Notes: generated from the letters alone by a model not told the origin. A stretch of DNA of 64,000 bases from Actinostola sp. cb2023 (GCA_033675265.1 JAUJYZ010001550.1:122501-186500), one strand, 5' to 3'. Shown: positions 47,001-56,311, numbered from the stretch's first letter. Program-made: numbers and translations.

Positions 47001-47296
47001 ATTGACAACGAAAGAGCATTAACAGCAGCATAATCCAAAGTTCCATCCATGATAACACCACATCACAAGACAAGAAAGCAAGAAGATTACTTAAACAATA
47101 ATCAATTGCAGGGATTTAAACTGTGATATGTTCATCATAAACACCTTGCAGAGAACTGAGAAGATCACTCCGACATCTTTGTATTAAAGAAATTAGGCTA
47201 AATAATTCACTCTCTCTCAGCTCATAATATCAATAGAACTACTTATTTTGCACCTTTCTTACCTAATCTCCCGGCTAAACGCAGCCTGGAGAGCAT
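34956..47296 (-). CDS. ATP5PB: mitochondrial ATP synthase peripheral-stalk subunit b, ten coding exons
   Basis: Peripheral-stalk subunit of F1Fo ATP synthase in the inner mitochondrial membrane, holding the F1 catalytic head against rotation. Exons on minus, from 5': 47263-47296, 45787-45826, 44941-44990, 44116-44187, 39060-39130, 38497-38589, 37899-38024, 36988-37065, 35870-35971, 34956-35015. They join in frame to 241 codons (vertebrate subunit b about 256 with presequence). Exon 1 starts MLSRLRLAGRL, a typical mitochondrial presequence. Exon 5 has the first TM helix (LFLIGGLSAYALSKELLVI) with the family's SKE; exon 6 a second hydrophobic stretch (AAVMAGTFIWVIRK). Exons 7-10 form the charged helical stalk, ending with WVEKEVIKSI and the C-terminal EKESISQCIKDLKGLA. 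All introns are GT-AG; donors include GTAAGA, GTAATG, GTAAGC, GTACTG, GTACTT. The symbol is given by protein similarity recognised from memory. Confidence 0.95.
35225..35745. repeat. GGTGAT-based minisatellite in the last subunit b intron region
   Basis: Units of about 57-63 bp containing GGTACAGCAGTAGTGATGG and GATAATGCTGGTGGTGATG. Lies in the intron between exons 9 and 10. The minus-strand Pro/Ser/His-rich ORFs are artefacts. Confidence 0.9.
36595..36687. repeat. 93-bp hairpin
   Basis: AGTACTGGGGAGAGTAACTG at the left and its inverse (CAGTTACTCTCGCCAGTACT) at the right; AACTGGAAA/TTTCCAGTT repeats fill the arms. Confidence 0.8.
37235..37900. mobile_element. TTAA-bordered TIR element filling intron 7 of the subunit b gene
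   Basis: GGTACCAGGGGACCTTCGTG at the left is matched inverted at the right end (CATGAAGGTCCCC..GTACC), and about 150 bp of each arm is inverted (shared CATTTATTCAGCTTTAAG, TCTCAAGCATATTTAGAA). TTAA occurs at both borders (37231-34; 37901-04). The right terminus supplies the GTACTT splice donor of exon 7. A CATA microsatellite lies at about 37823-37845. Confidence 0.8.
38060..38085. repeat. AAT microsatellite in subunit b intron 6
   Basis: About nine AAT units. The neighbouring 38100-38480 is intronic sequence with a G/C-rich block (GGGCGGGGCGAAGG, CACACCCCC) but no supported feature. Confidence 0.7.
38810..39024. mobile_element. TACCGTATTC-ended MITE in subunit b intron 5
   Basis: TIR TACCGTATTCACCGGCGTAT, inverted at the right end. 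Flanks CTTGCTATT and CTCGCTATT form a 9-bp duplication with one mismatch. AAGCC(G/A)CA words follow the termini inside. Confidence 0.82.
39256..39874. mobile_element. TIR element with GGACACACGGTGCAACAT termini
   Basis: AAGGTGCGGACACACGGTG at the left and its inverse at the right; arms of about 70 bp also share TTGCAGCGTGTGTCCACC. Lies in intron 4 of the subunit b gene. Confidence 0.78.
39875..40685. repeat. intronic repeat debris with the GACGCTCAATGAGCG word
   Basis: ACAAGACGCTCAATGAGCGT at about 40229 and GTTGCGTGACGAGGGAGACT at about 40641 are the same words that bracket repeats at 54779-55215 and 63801-63965, so 40229-40660 is probably a diverged copy. Also an AAGGGGAGG-type G-rich tract (40370-40400) and a short TTA run (40540-40560). 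Confidence 0.45.
40686..41202. repeat. left copy of a tandemly duplicated repeat segment
   Basis: Bases 40890-41150 parallel 42049-42480: shared AACGATGACCCT, CCCCAGTTTTCAGCCAACCG-like and GACATTCCTGACCGATACG words. The right copy is the host of elements C and the G-rich MITE. Confidence 0.7.
41210..42048. mobile_element. element C: 839-bp member of the CARGAG, 7-bp-TSD group
   Basis: Termini CAAGAGAAAATGAGGGACAG and inverse; target GTTTTAA duplicated at 41203-09 and 42049-55. TATTTTTAG begins 70 bp from the left end. TIRs exceed 240 bp (shared GTCAACGTGGTCATATG, TCTTTCCTTTTCGAAG). Between the arms the plus strand reads an acidic remnant: SFDEFEPDTESEDDGSD. Confidence 0.92.
42064..42276. mobile_element. 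213-bp G-rich MITE with 9-bp target duplication
   Basis: ACGATGACC is duplicated at 42055-63 and 42277-85. TIR CTGCCTCGAACCCAGTCGC with inverse CGAGGCAG at the right; G-rich and C-rich blocks inside. Inserted a few bases from element C's right target copy. ORFs on both strands are artefacts. Confidence 0.9.
42673..42756. repeat. 84-bp hairpin element, intact (unoccupied target of element A)
   Basis: ATACAATATTCGCG at the left and CTCATATTGTAT at the right; inner arms GATCTGTATGGGATTTAC. The uninterrupted ACAATATTCGCG is the paralogue of the site split by element A at 21550-22100. Confidence 0.85.
42766..44091. mobile_element. 1.3-kb TIR element with a MITE nested in its left arm
   Basis: CACGGTGGTCAAAAAAGTAC at the left is matched inverted at 44047-44091, and the arms share CGAAATCGACAAC, TATAACTTC, CAGTCAACGAACATCACG. 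The left arm is interrupted by the MITE at 42820-43154; the right arm is not. Interior ORF 43442-43819 (plus) has no recognisable domain. Lies in intron 4 of the subunit b gene, ending 25 bp from exon 4. Confidence 0.85.
42820..43154. mobile_element. 335-bp TA-flanked MITE, nested
   Basis: ATCCAATCAAAACAAAACTT and inverse, TIR about 85 bp with GACAGCACATGTCAAGGC inside. TA at 42818-19 and 43155-56. The host's own opposite arm shows the unoccupied site at 44029-44030. Confidence 0.92.
44188..45555. other. subunit b introns 3 and 2 (outside exon 44941-44990)
   Basis: A repeated word TAGAATGTAGTAAGAAGTG occurs at about 44745, diverged at 44838 and inverted at 45484. A 44689-44720 segment is rich in TGTACAT/ATGTACA palindromes. 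No additional gene seen. Confidence 0.45.
45556..45668 (-). mobile_element. truncated tRNA-derived SINE
   Basis: On minus a pol III B box GGTTCGATTCCCGAT (45664-45650) is followed, after about 60 bp, by TTTTTCTCCGGGTACTCCGG, the complement of the ACCGGAGTACCCGGAGAAAA word known from widespread animal interspersed repeats. No A box is visible, so the 5' end is missing. Which named SINE domain this is I cannot say from memory with certainty. Confidence 0.5.
45827..46329. other. part of subunit b intron 1
   Basis: No gene. A palindromic word GGTGAATAAATATTCACC occurs near 46273, and CCAGTGATTATGAGATGATAATCACTG-type dyad symmetry near 46108 (given here only as location of a local palindrome). 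Confidence 0.4.
46330..46515. mobile_element. TIR MITE in subunit b intron 1
   Basis: AGATTCCATTTTCCCATGCG at the left and AGATGCACAGAAAATGGAAT at the right; inner arms AAAATGTGGTGAGA / TCTCACCACATTTT. Confidence 0.7.
46685..46867. mobile_element. MITE with C-run arms
   Basis: GGGCCGTACACAGC at the left and GTTATGTACGGCC at the right, each with a long C run just inside. Short, diverged TIR. Confidence 0.5.
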
Positions 47297-47336
47297 TTTG
47301 ACGGATCTTTCTGCTACAAACTTCTTGACCGACAAC

Positions 47337-47412
47337 AAAATGGCGGCCACCTTCACGTGAAGAGAGCGAGGGATTGTGGGATATATAGAGCGAAAGGCAT
47401 TGTGGGAAGGTA
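47337..47412 (-). promoter_or_regulatory. core promoter region of the subunit b gene
   Basis: Just upstream of the start codon (47296): AAAATGGCGGC at 47337-47 (YY1-type GCCGCCATTTT on the gene strand), an E-box CACGTG at 47354-59, and two ATTGTGGGA words at about 47373 and 47400 that resemble the ZNF143-type TCCCACAAT. This combination is typical of animal housekeeping and mitochondrial-protein promoters. Assignment by motif only. Confidence 0.5.
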
Positions 47413-47460
47413 GTCAGCTTTAGGTAATTAAAAAAAAAAACTGCACCAAACAGGCAGCCG

Positions 47461-47720
47461 AGGCAGCCCAAGCTGTGATCTTGTGAATAATTGTAGAGAA
47501 TGTATGTAGAATTACAAAATAACGTACAATGGCACTTACGTTGTCAATAAAGGACTGAAAATTCACCACAGTGTTGATAATTTACTGATGTGTTAGTTTT
47601 GCGTTTTAGGCCGTTATTATTTTTTTTCTCCCTTACTCTGTAAAGGAAGAGAAGGCTGGAAACTACGGACTCCTAATCTTGGCTACGGCGATCTTCACAA
47701 GATCACAGCTTGGGCTGCCT
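47461..47720. mobile_element. 260-bp MITE with perfect 27-bp TIR
   Basis: AGGCAGCCCAAGCTGTGATC... (47461-47487) is exactly inverted at 47694-47720. Sits just upstream of the subunit b promoter. Confidence 0.82.
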
Positions 47721-49025
47721 GTGACCAAACTAGACGCTCATTGAGCGTTCATCACTTGGCGAACGGGATGATCAGCCAAACGCCGAGTGGCCAAAATATA
47801 CCTTTAGGGATGCCTCAAAAGGACCTCATTAAATATTCAATTCCACGACGTCACCGATAATGTACGACAATCCCCCGAGCTCATTTCCCGAAGAATCAAA
47901 TTCAATATGGCGGAAATCAAAATGCACAATCCGATTGTATCGCTGTGAGTATCATCATCGATTATCACTGTATGTTAATTTTTATCGGAGAATATTTGTT
48001 ATCAATGTTCAGAATCACGTATAGTGTCACAACCTAACGCTGGCTTCATTTTATTAAAAAATCGTATTGATTCCTCTTCAGTAAACTCTATAAGCTTACC
48101 GTATTCATTTCTACACAAGAAAAAAAAACTTTTCCTCAAAAAAGTTCGCCCTTGCATGTGTCAGGTTTTTGTGTCCGAATGTCTCAACTTGGCAATTACA
48201 AAGAGCATTTCATTTCATTTCGATTTTCCTTCCCCGGTAGTAAATAAAAATCACACCATGACATCCTGAGAGAAACGAATAAATGTGGCAGTCGGCACCG
48301 ACTGAAGCTAAAAGTTACTTTTACGTCTTACTGCAATTTCACGCCAAAACCGATCTTGCAACTGAGTGAGCTGAAAAATGCCCAGGAACGCGGCTGTAAT
48401 ATCTCTTTTGCTATAAAAGGAAGAAAATCGAGTCGTTGTGATGGTTTCGAACCGTGCATTAGATCTTGATATGTTTCTTCAATATCTTTAGCATAGCCAA
48501 ACTATAGTGAGTCGTCTATTCCAACAAAATTGTTCAACTTTTCATGTAGTGGTAGCGAATCCATGAGTACAGGGATTTAGTTATTTTAAAATTTAAAATA
48601 TTCCCGCTCTTTCCCGCATTACCTGACTGACCAAACACTTAGAAATTCCAGTCGATCAAAAAGAAAACGAAACCCGAGAACTCTTTCGGAGAGCGTCGAC
48701 TGACGTCATGGAAATTTTGATACTCTTTGAAAAACACACTCGTGCAAATTATTTCCAAATTGAACTCGAAACCGTATGATTACCTCTACCAATTTAAAGC
48801 AGAATTTCCAGTCGACAATACCTGCTCAGAATGGATATACTGAACAGCAAAAATACAATCGAAAAACATCCTTAGATTTTTATGTGGAACTAATTCAGAA
48901 AATAGTGCAGAAAATAGTTAGAATGGAACTAACGGCAGTGGAACCCCGTTATAGCGGAAAATTAAACATTAAATCCTGAACACAAATGTGCGCGACATTC
49001 AGCACCTCCTGCTTTAATACAAATA

Positions 49026-49316
49026 CACCTATTTCAAAAAAGGTTGGTGCCAGGTTTGTTGCATCTTGCATCTTGCATGTTGCATACCAAGCCCGAAATG
49101 TATTGTGGATCATATATAAATAATGTCAGCATGCAAATACAGAAGAAAATATGCCGGCTCCATATTGTGAAGATAAAGTTTGGGAAAATTCCCAGAGTCC
49201 ATATTGTTGTGACCTTTCGCTGACTCCATTCACATCGCCCATAGTGCATTTCGGGCTTGGTATGCAACATGCAACATGAAACAAAACCTTCACCAACCTT
49301 TTTTGAAATAGCTGTA
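49026..49316. mobile_element. MITE of the AGCTATTTCAAAAAA / TTTTGTTGCAT family (duplication copy 1)
   Basis: TIR CTATTTCAAAAAAGGTTGG with ACCAAGCCCGAAATG inside, inverted at the right. Counterpart in copy 2 at 57248-57661, which has an extra internal segment including an ATT microsatellite (about 57558-57580). Confidence 0.8.
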
Positions 49317-49318
49317 TA

Positions 49319-50925
49319 CAAGAGACCATGAGGGACAGAGAGGGAGTCTTCCAGTATAGGGTCTGGGATATCTTAATTTCAAAAAATCTATTTTTAGAAT
49401 GCGGACGTCTGAGGAAATTAACTTCCGGTTCAAGCAGAATGTAAAAATTGTTTTTTTAGGCCGAGTATTTTTACTCTGATTTTGACTGAAATCATCAGAA
49501 AAGCATCGCAAGAATTTATTTTATATGGAAAGGAGTTGTTTAAGTTCGAACAGAGTCCAAAAGTCGCCTTGTGTTGTGGTCTGTAGGATTGAATGAACAA
49601 CAAAAACTAAACGCCGAAAACTACTGCCAACTCAACAAGAAGGTCGCTGCATGAAGAAGGTCGCTGTTTGTACTTTCTTCTTGGTGTTCTGCCTTGAACA
49701 ATTAAGAAAAACATTCCCAAGAATAGATGTAATCGATTTGAAAGTGCATTAAAGACTAAATCCGATGGAAAATCTAAGGATAAAGTCGTGAAAATTGCTG
49801 GTTTTCCAAAAAGGCTGTTGATTGTTGTAGCGGTGGATGCAAAGCTGCCGAGCCGAAGACTTTCAAAGACTTATTTTCGTCTCTTTCGTCAAACTATTTC
49901 GTCAGAAAGTGACTTCTATTTATTCTTGGATGTGGTTTAGTGCCGGGTATCTTGTAATTATCGTTGTGGCGTTTGAAGAGTTTTCACAAGGCTATTCAAA
50001 AACAAATTTGCCGTGAAACATGATGATGAGCGACAAGACGAGTCACGAGTGAATCAAACAAGCAGTGAAAGTAAGCGTGTTTGTTGTGTGCTTGTGTATT
50101 TTCTTTACCTAATGTGAATATTTTTTGTGTGTATAACGGCATCTGAATGACTTGAAATCTCTGCAAAAACTACGGTTTACTTCATTCAAGTTTTGATTCA
50201 ACGTTTACTGGATTCACTGACTTCCATAACTCATAAGTTGGCTTTTATGGCCGCTTGACGCTTCAGTGAAAATAAAAAGTTGAGCGCAAAACCGTTCAAA
50301 ATTACTTTGTTATCCATCGAGTACCATTTAAAATAGAGGCCGCATCACCGGTATATTGTATTCCCTTGTTTATGACTTTACTCAGTCAGAATCAAGTAAT
50401 ATTATTTCTCAAATCAGTTGATGCTGAAACGAATAAGCTTATGTTAGTTTATACCGAATTTCTGCCTGGTGCAGCACTTTGCCAAATTAAACTTGGGAAA
50501 GACACTCTCTCAACAAAGAAAGGGAAACGAAAAATAACACTGATCAGAAAGCAGGTCTCAAATGGAAGAAGAATTAGACATTTTGGTGCAGATGAAAGAA
50601 GCAGTTGTTGACAAAAAGCATTCACTAGTTTCTTTCCGCGGGACATTTACATTTTCTTTGTTATCATCTGACTCATTACTGCCGTCTCAAAAGTCTAATA
50701 ATCTATAAATTAACCGAGCCATTTATAAAAAGTAATCAAATTCAAAAATCAAAACAAAAACACGGTTTTATTTCGCCGGGATAGAGTAAGATAGATCTTA
50801 GCCGCCATCTACTTTGAACCGGAAGTTCATTTCCTCAGACGTCCGCATTCTAAAAATAGATTTTTTGAAATTAAGATATCCCAAGAATAGCGCGAGACTC
50901 CCTCTCTGTCCCTTATGGTCTCTTG
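49319..50925. mobile_element. element D: 1607-bp member of the CARGAG, 7-bp-TSD group
   Basis: Termini CAAGAGACCATGAGGGACAG and inverse; target CTGTATA duplicated at 49312-18 and 50926-32. TATTTTTAG begins 70 bp from the left end. TIRs of about 125 bp share ATGCGGACGTCTGAGG / CCTCAGACGTCCGCAT. The interior shares about 400 bp with element B. Coding remnants: plus 49802-49912 ends in CCSGGCKAAEPKTFKDLFSS; minus near 50690 reads NESDDNKENVNVPRKETSE. No intact transposase. Confidence 0.93.
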
Positions 50926-50990
50926 CTGTATACTAATAGAGAGTGTAAGCATCACGTTTTCGGCGAACGCCAAACGTCAAAACTGTACAC

Positions 50991-51459
50991 GTGATCATGG
51001 TTTTGCTGCGTTTGTTCTCTATCCTTTCGTTAGGAAGTTTTTCCCGTTTGTTTGACGTTTTTAAAGCGAAACTAAAATATCACAGTATTCACCGGGCAGA
51101 TTTGCCAATTATTTGTGGAATGATTCCCTCGGCCACGTGGGAGGACTACAAAGGCGCCAGGTTTGGCGGGATATCACAGTATACCGGGGTGAGATTTCAC
51201 CGGGCAGTTTTGCCGATTATATTATTAATATTATTGTTGGAATGATTCCCTCGACCAAGAGTGGAATGATCGGCCACAGAGGCGCCAGGTTAGGAGGTGC
51301 TGGTCAGGTTATAGATATGCTAGTAGATATAATGGTAATCGCCAGGAGGCCTCGCTTCCAATCACCGAGTTCAATATTCACGAAGCCCTATGGGGAGACA
51401 ATGAAGACGCTGTACTCGTACAGCCCATGATACGAAGAACAAAAATCAAGGAAAGGTAA
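50991..51459 (+). pseudogene. decayed coding region in duplication copy 1
   Basis: Overlapping frames conserved between the two duplication copies. One frame ends in protein-like sequence (SLPITEFNIHEALWGDNEDA ... RTKIKER, stop at 51457-59). An internal duplication repeats WNDSL and QRRQV about 130 bp apart. Frames are broken upstream by stops at 51190 and 51226. The paralogue at 57780-58242 has the same breaks. Family unknown. Confidence 0.3.
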
Positions 51460-52347
51460 TACCGTCTCGCATGGCACTGAGACCATTCAGTAGAGAAAGT
51501 TAGATCTCCCGAAGGAACAGTTCCGAAACCTGTTTCTGCGTATACTGGGTGATAAGGATCACACGAGCGAGTGACTGTTCGATATCGTCAATGAAGGTGG
51601 CCTGAAACAATGTAAGTCTCGCGATATGGCTCAGGGATCGACAGCAGGGTTGACAGCTTATGCAAGAGAGAACTCGAGGTTCCTTTGGACGTGCACGCCC
51701 GCTGAGGTACTATTGCCAATTAATAGATAGGCTATCCAAGATGACGTGCCTGCAAGAGGAACCGACATGGGGTTGAGATCACCAGCGAGGAGGAACGAGG
51801 AATATCCTCGTGGAAAATAATGAAGAAGGAAATTGAAAATATTTAAAAACCTAAAAGAAGAGAGAAATAAGGAGAGGTTTGAATAAGGAAATTATCATTA
51901 TCATTAAATTCTAATTCGGTTAAGGGAAACAAACACGTCTGCTGGTAAATAATGTTTCTCTATTTTTGTTTCCCGCTTAATTGTCTGTGTTCTCTGATCG
52001 TGTATGAGGTCTCAGTGAATTTGATAGCTTTGAAAAAGGGTTTCTAAATCACCCCGGCCCTCGTTACTTTTAATGGGTCATAGCTGTCATCTTCTCTGCT
52101 GACTTCGACGGGATTTCTCAGAACATAACTTGGTCCTGGGAGATGAATGAAGTATTTGAAGATCTATGTTGACGCTAATAATATGAGGAATAATTGTGGT
52201 AAGGGTGTGGATTCCCTTGGGAGCCAGCAAGGAAATATTACAAACTATGATTTGGTGAAAACAAATTCTGAATCGAAATCGTTTTCTTTTTGAGTTAATA
52301 TGGACGAAAATGTGGTCCGTCGAATATGGGTCCTGGTATTTTGCTAG

Positions 52348-52447
52348 TCGCAAATTTGCTAGTTGCGAGTTGCTATAGTTGCTAGTTGCGAGTTGCTAGT
52401 TGCTCGGCTAGGTGCTAGTTGTTAGTTGCTAGCTGCTAGTTGCTAGT
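52348..52447. repeat. GTTGCTA heptamer array
   Basis: About 13 units of GTTGCTA with GTTGCGA and GGTGCTA variants. Copy-2 counterpart at 59136-59234. Confidence 0.9.
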
Positions 52448-52513
52448 TAAAATATCAACATAATATTGTTAAAATCCATCATTGTTATAAATCTATATTT
52501 TTACATATTATTG

Positions 52514-53216
52514 CAAGAGACCATTATTTATTACACATTAAGCATTGATATCAGTGTGATAATGCCATGAATAAAATTGATATCCGGTGAAGTGATATCA
52601 TATCAATCACTAGTGAAATAATATGATATCACTTCACGGGATAGAATTGTCCCATCAAATTCTTCGTTAGAGATTACACTGACCAATCACAATCCTTCTT
52701 ATATAATTTGTACACGACGCGAGCGCGTTTGGATTCCCGCTTTTTTCTATCGAGCTGAGGACGAAGCGAAGCGACTTCAAGTTCGATATTTGTACTATTT
52801 CAAACGATATTTATGGTTTTCTTGAAGAAAATGAGAGCAACAACACTGCTTGGAAGACCAATGAAGACATAAAATTGTTTGGATCATTTTAAGCGACAAA
52901 GAAGAGCAGAACTTCGAAGTAGTCGATGGATATAGCAAGGAAATGTTGCTTTCGGTGAGCAAACAATGACTTTTACTAGTGATCAGTTTAATAAAGTTGC
53001 TTTAAACCTTATCAGTACTGTATATCAATGCTTAATGTGTAATAAACAAATTAGGACATGTTAAGATCATATTGTTTTTATTCACTCGAATTTAATGACA
53101 AATCACTCACTCGCTCGAAGACTCGCTCGTTCGTGATTTGTCATTAAAATCTCGTGAATAAAAACAATATCACGATCTTAACATGTAATAATCTCTATAT
53201 ATTTAATGGTCTCTTG
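52514..53216. mobile_element. element E: possible distant relative of the CARGAG group
   Basis: Termini CAAGAGACCATTATTTA and inverse AATGGTCTCTTG; flanks ATTATTG and ATTATTA match at six of seven bases. No TATTTTTAG at the expected position. Contains two internal hairpins (about 52588-52640 and 53055-53186) and an acidic ORF tail, LEENESNNTAWKTNED. Duplicated as 60111-61675 with one further insertion. Confidence 0.65.
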
Positions 53217-53223
53217 ATTATTA

Positions 53224-54173
53224 TTATAATCTATATTCTCGAGTACTCGTAGAAGAAGTCTAAATAAAGTATTTTAGTAGCTCAAGTTTTCACAGAACTG
53301 ATTATAATCAGCCTTACCAGTTTGTAGAATGGGTTATTGAATAAACTTCAAATAACTTCTCAGAACCGACAAGATGACATTACAGACATTACATTACTCG
53401 AAACGTTCTTCAAACGATGTCTCGACAGCCCCTCACAGCATAAACGCATGTTATCTTTAGCTAGTGTCCAGTGTGTTGTGTATTGGTGGAGTTAGTAATG
53501 CCCAGGTTTACTCAAGTACGCTAAGGCCTGGGATGGACGTGAAAACGAGGCTAAGCCTATTTTATTTTGCTGTTATGACAGGTTTTGCTCGAAGTTCACG
53601 AAACTTCTCACAGGTATATAACTTTACGAGTTTCAACTTTTAAGATAATAATATATGTGATAAAATGATCACGTGACCTCTTGCCTCACTCCCATGTCCC
53701 TCGAAAATTTGTATTAAAATGGGGGTGATGGGTATTTTATGTATGGTAAAAGTTATGCCATCTTTTCGTTTGTTTTGTGACAGGTATAACAATCTGCCCT
53801 CACACCTGAACAACTAATTTGTATTAAAGGAGATATTTGAATTGAAGCGAATATCTCCTTATGCACATTTTCCGTTATGAAAGTTTCAATCGCAGAATTC
53901 GAATGGTCAGCATAGTTTACAAAAAATTGCGTTTTCTTGACAAGTTTTCTCCATTGCGAAAGCGGATCGTCTTATATTATTTTGTCATTCGAGACAAATC
54001 TCGGAGTAGAGGTCACGATTTACTCCGAGTCTGATGCGGCGATGACGGATTTTTGACAACTTGGTTTCTATATAAGGAATCGATCTTGTCATCACTTCAA
54101 AATGGAATGTAGCCGCATTCAACGACCATGTGTGTAGAGGAAACCCCGTAGTGTTCATCTTTCACGGTTCATT
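53224..54173. other. right part of duplication copy 1
   Basis: Solo MITE terminus (AGTTAGTAATGCCCAGG) at about 53490, hairpin AAGGAGATATT..AATATCTCCTT at 53827-53861. No gene. Confidence 0.6.
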
Positions 54174-55220
54174 ACTCGGGCCCTTCCGAAGGAAGCCCGA
54201 GTTAGAAAATACACTTTCTTTTTTTTATTATTTTTTTATTATTTATTTTCAGGTGAAGGAATGACAAAAAAATGCGAAGAATGCGATGTATTTGATCCTA
54301 TCGAGTTTCAAGATTTCTCATCATAGATCTTCAAGCTATTAAGTTCAGGATTGTAGTTGATCATTCCACGATGAAGCTAAGGCGCGTTTGCTTTTGTTAT
54401 AAATGAAACGACATCTTTCAGAGTGGGCCCACACGAATAGCCGTATGCTTTTGTCTGTGAAATGAGCCTGTTTAAAGCCCGTGTTTTATCGGCTGTTCTA
54501 TAACGCCTTTCCACGAACTCGAACTCATATCCAAAAATGAATTGAGACAAAGGCGATCGAGCAAGGTCAATGTTCGAAAATCCGTGTTCTTTTCAGTAAG
54601 ATGACAGTTGTAAAGTGATCCTTATCTGAGTCATACATCTATTACGCGACCTAATTTTAGAACTGGCCGTTCATTTAAAACCGAATTTCCACGCTCAAAA
54701 CAGGTCAGTGAACGGCAAAAATACAATCGAAATCAAAACGTCCTTAGATTTTAGGGATCTATTACAGAAGAAGACGCTCAATGACGAGGGAGACTTGTGT
54801 CTGACTCATAGATAAAGATCTCCGCGGACTCTTGTTATAATTAAACTCACGACCAACGCCGTACAACGGTCATGTATAACTCCATCTATTGACAGAAAGC
54901 TATATGTACAGAAGTCATGCAAACAGTCGAGCCAGTCGAGTTATTTTCAGTAACTCATGATGGATGTTTATTTTATTCCACGTTTGAAAAATTCAGAAGG
55001 AAAAGGAATCGTAAAAATCGTACTTCAAAACTACATCAAAGCATTTAAGGCAAGTAAGGTCAATGTTCGTAAATCGAGATCGTATAGCCCTTCATCTGGC
55101 AGACATATAGTCTCCCTCGTCACGCAACTGTCAGTCATTGTCAGGTCTCTCCTCACGCAACTGACATTGTCCTTTTCATAAGCCCGAGTGTACGCTCATT
55201 GAGCGTCTTGTTTAAAAAAA
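54174..55220. repeat. spacer unit between the two duplication copies
   Basis: Starts with the hairpin ACTCGGGCCCTTCCGAAGG and AGCCCGAGT, then a T-rich tract. Ends with GACGCTCATTGAGCG. A second, diverged copy of this unit starts at 63106, so the duplicated block includes the spacer. Confidence 0.75.
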
Positions 55221-55578
55221 ACACCAAACTAGACATCAGCTGGAACTCCTAGCCAAGCGCCGAGTGAAAATATACCTTTTGGGTGGGGGCTGAAGGGATG
55301 CCTCAAAAGGACCTCATTTTAAAAATATTCAATTCCACGACGTCACCGATAATGTACGACAATCCCCCGAGCTCATTTCCCGAAGAATCAAATTCAACAT
55401 GGCGGAACACATCATCGGGAAATCAAAATGCACAATCCGATTGTATCGCTGTGAGTGATGAGTATCATGGCCTCATTTTAATCGTATTGATTCCTCTTCA
55501 GTAAACTCTATACTATTCATGTCTACACAAGAAAAAAAAACTTTTCCTCAAAAAAGTTCGCCCGCTTGCATGTGTCAG

Positions 55579-56311
55579 TTCCCAAACAATGGGCTTGTAA
55601 CACCTGTCACGTGACTTTTTAAATTTTCACCGCAGACAAACGAAAATATCATAACTGGAAAGAGCATGCTAAAGTTAGTAAAAGTGGAAAGTTTGAAGGC
55701 AAATACGTAAATAGGGCAATAGTTACAGGCATTCAAACTTTGCCTTTTTTGTATGGAAATGTATGTTGGAGGGCAACGCTTGCGAAAAACCCATACAAAT
55801 CCTTGTCAAAGTGGGAAACTTTGAAAGCCGTTAACGTTTTTCTTATTTGCTTGATTCTTTTCAAATTTTCAAATTTTACTAATTTTAGTATGCTCTTTCA
55901 AGTTATGGTATTTTCGTTTGTCTTCGGTGAAAATTTAAAAAGTCACGTGACAGGTGTTACACGCCCATTGCCTCCGAAAGGGATTTTTAAATTGAAACTC
56001 TTCAAAGACCCTGCTCGTACACCGTCTAAACTGCGCGCGGCATGGGAGGTTTTATGGAATCTTTTTCTGACGTCAAAATCTGTCGCGAGTGGCCGTCAAA
56101 CCGTCATTTTACTTGCTCAAAACTTCAATTTTAGATCGGTGAAGTCTAAATATCTGTCAAATATACCAAATATAAGTTACTTATAAACAAACAAACAAAT
56201 GTCATCTAGTTGCTTGAAGAAAAACTAACAGACTTTGAAAGTTAGGCTCGAACATTTTGTAGATCTTGACGAATGACGGCCACTACTACGTCACACGTAA
56301 AACCTCCCATT
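55579..56311. mobile_element. insertion 1 in copy 2, with a 384-bp foldback
   Basis: Absent at the matching point of copy 1 (near 48164). Bases 55587-55970 form a foldback: CAATGGGCTTGTAACACC / GGTGTTACACGCCCATTG, sharing GTCACGTGACTTTTTAAAT. A further CCCATTG at 56306-56312 lies at the right edge, so the full element may run CAATGGG to CCCATTG. ORF 55740-56186 has no recognisable domain. Confidence 0.75.

Larger units (their letters stand above)
47724..54173. repeat. segmental duplication, copy 1
   Basis: From ACCAAACTAGAC to CTTTCACGGTTCATT, nearly colinear with 55221-62626. Shared landmarks: GACGTCACCGATAATGTACG, ATTCCCTCGGCCACGTGG, the GTTGCTA array, element E and CGATTTACTCCGAGTC. Copy 1 contains element D but lacks three insertions found in copy 2. 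Small first-exon-like start (ATGGCGG at about 47908, donor GTGAGT) in both copies, out of frame with each other. No intact gene. Confidence 0.92.
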
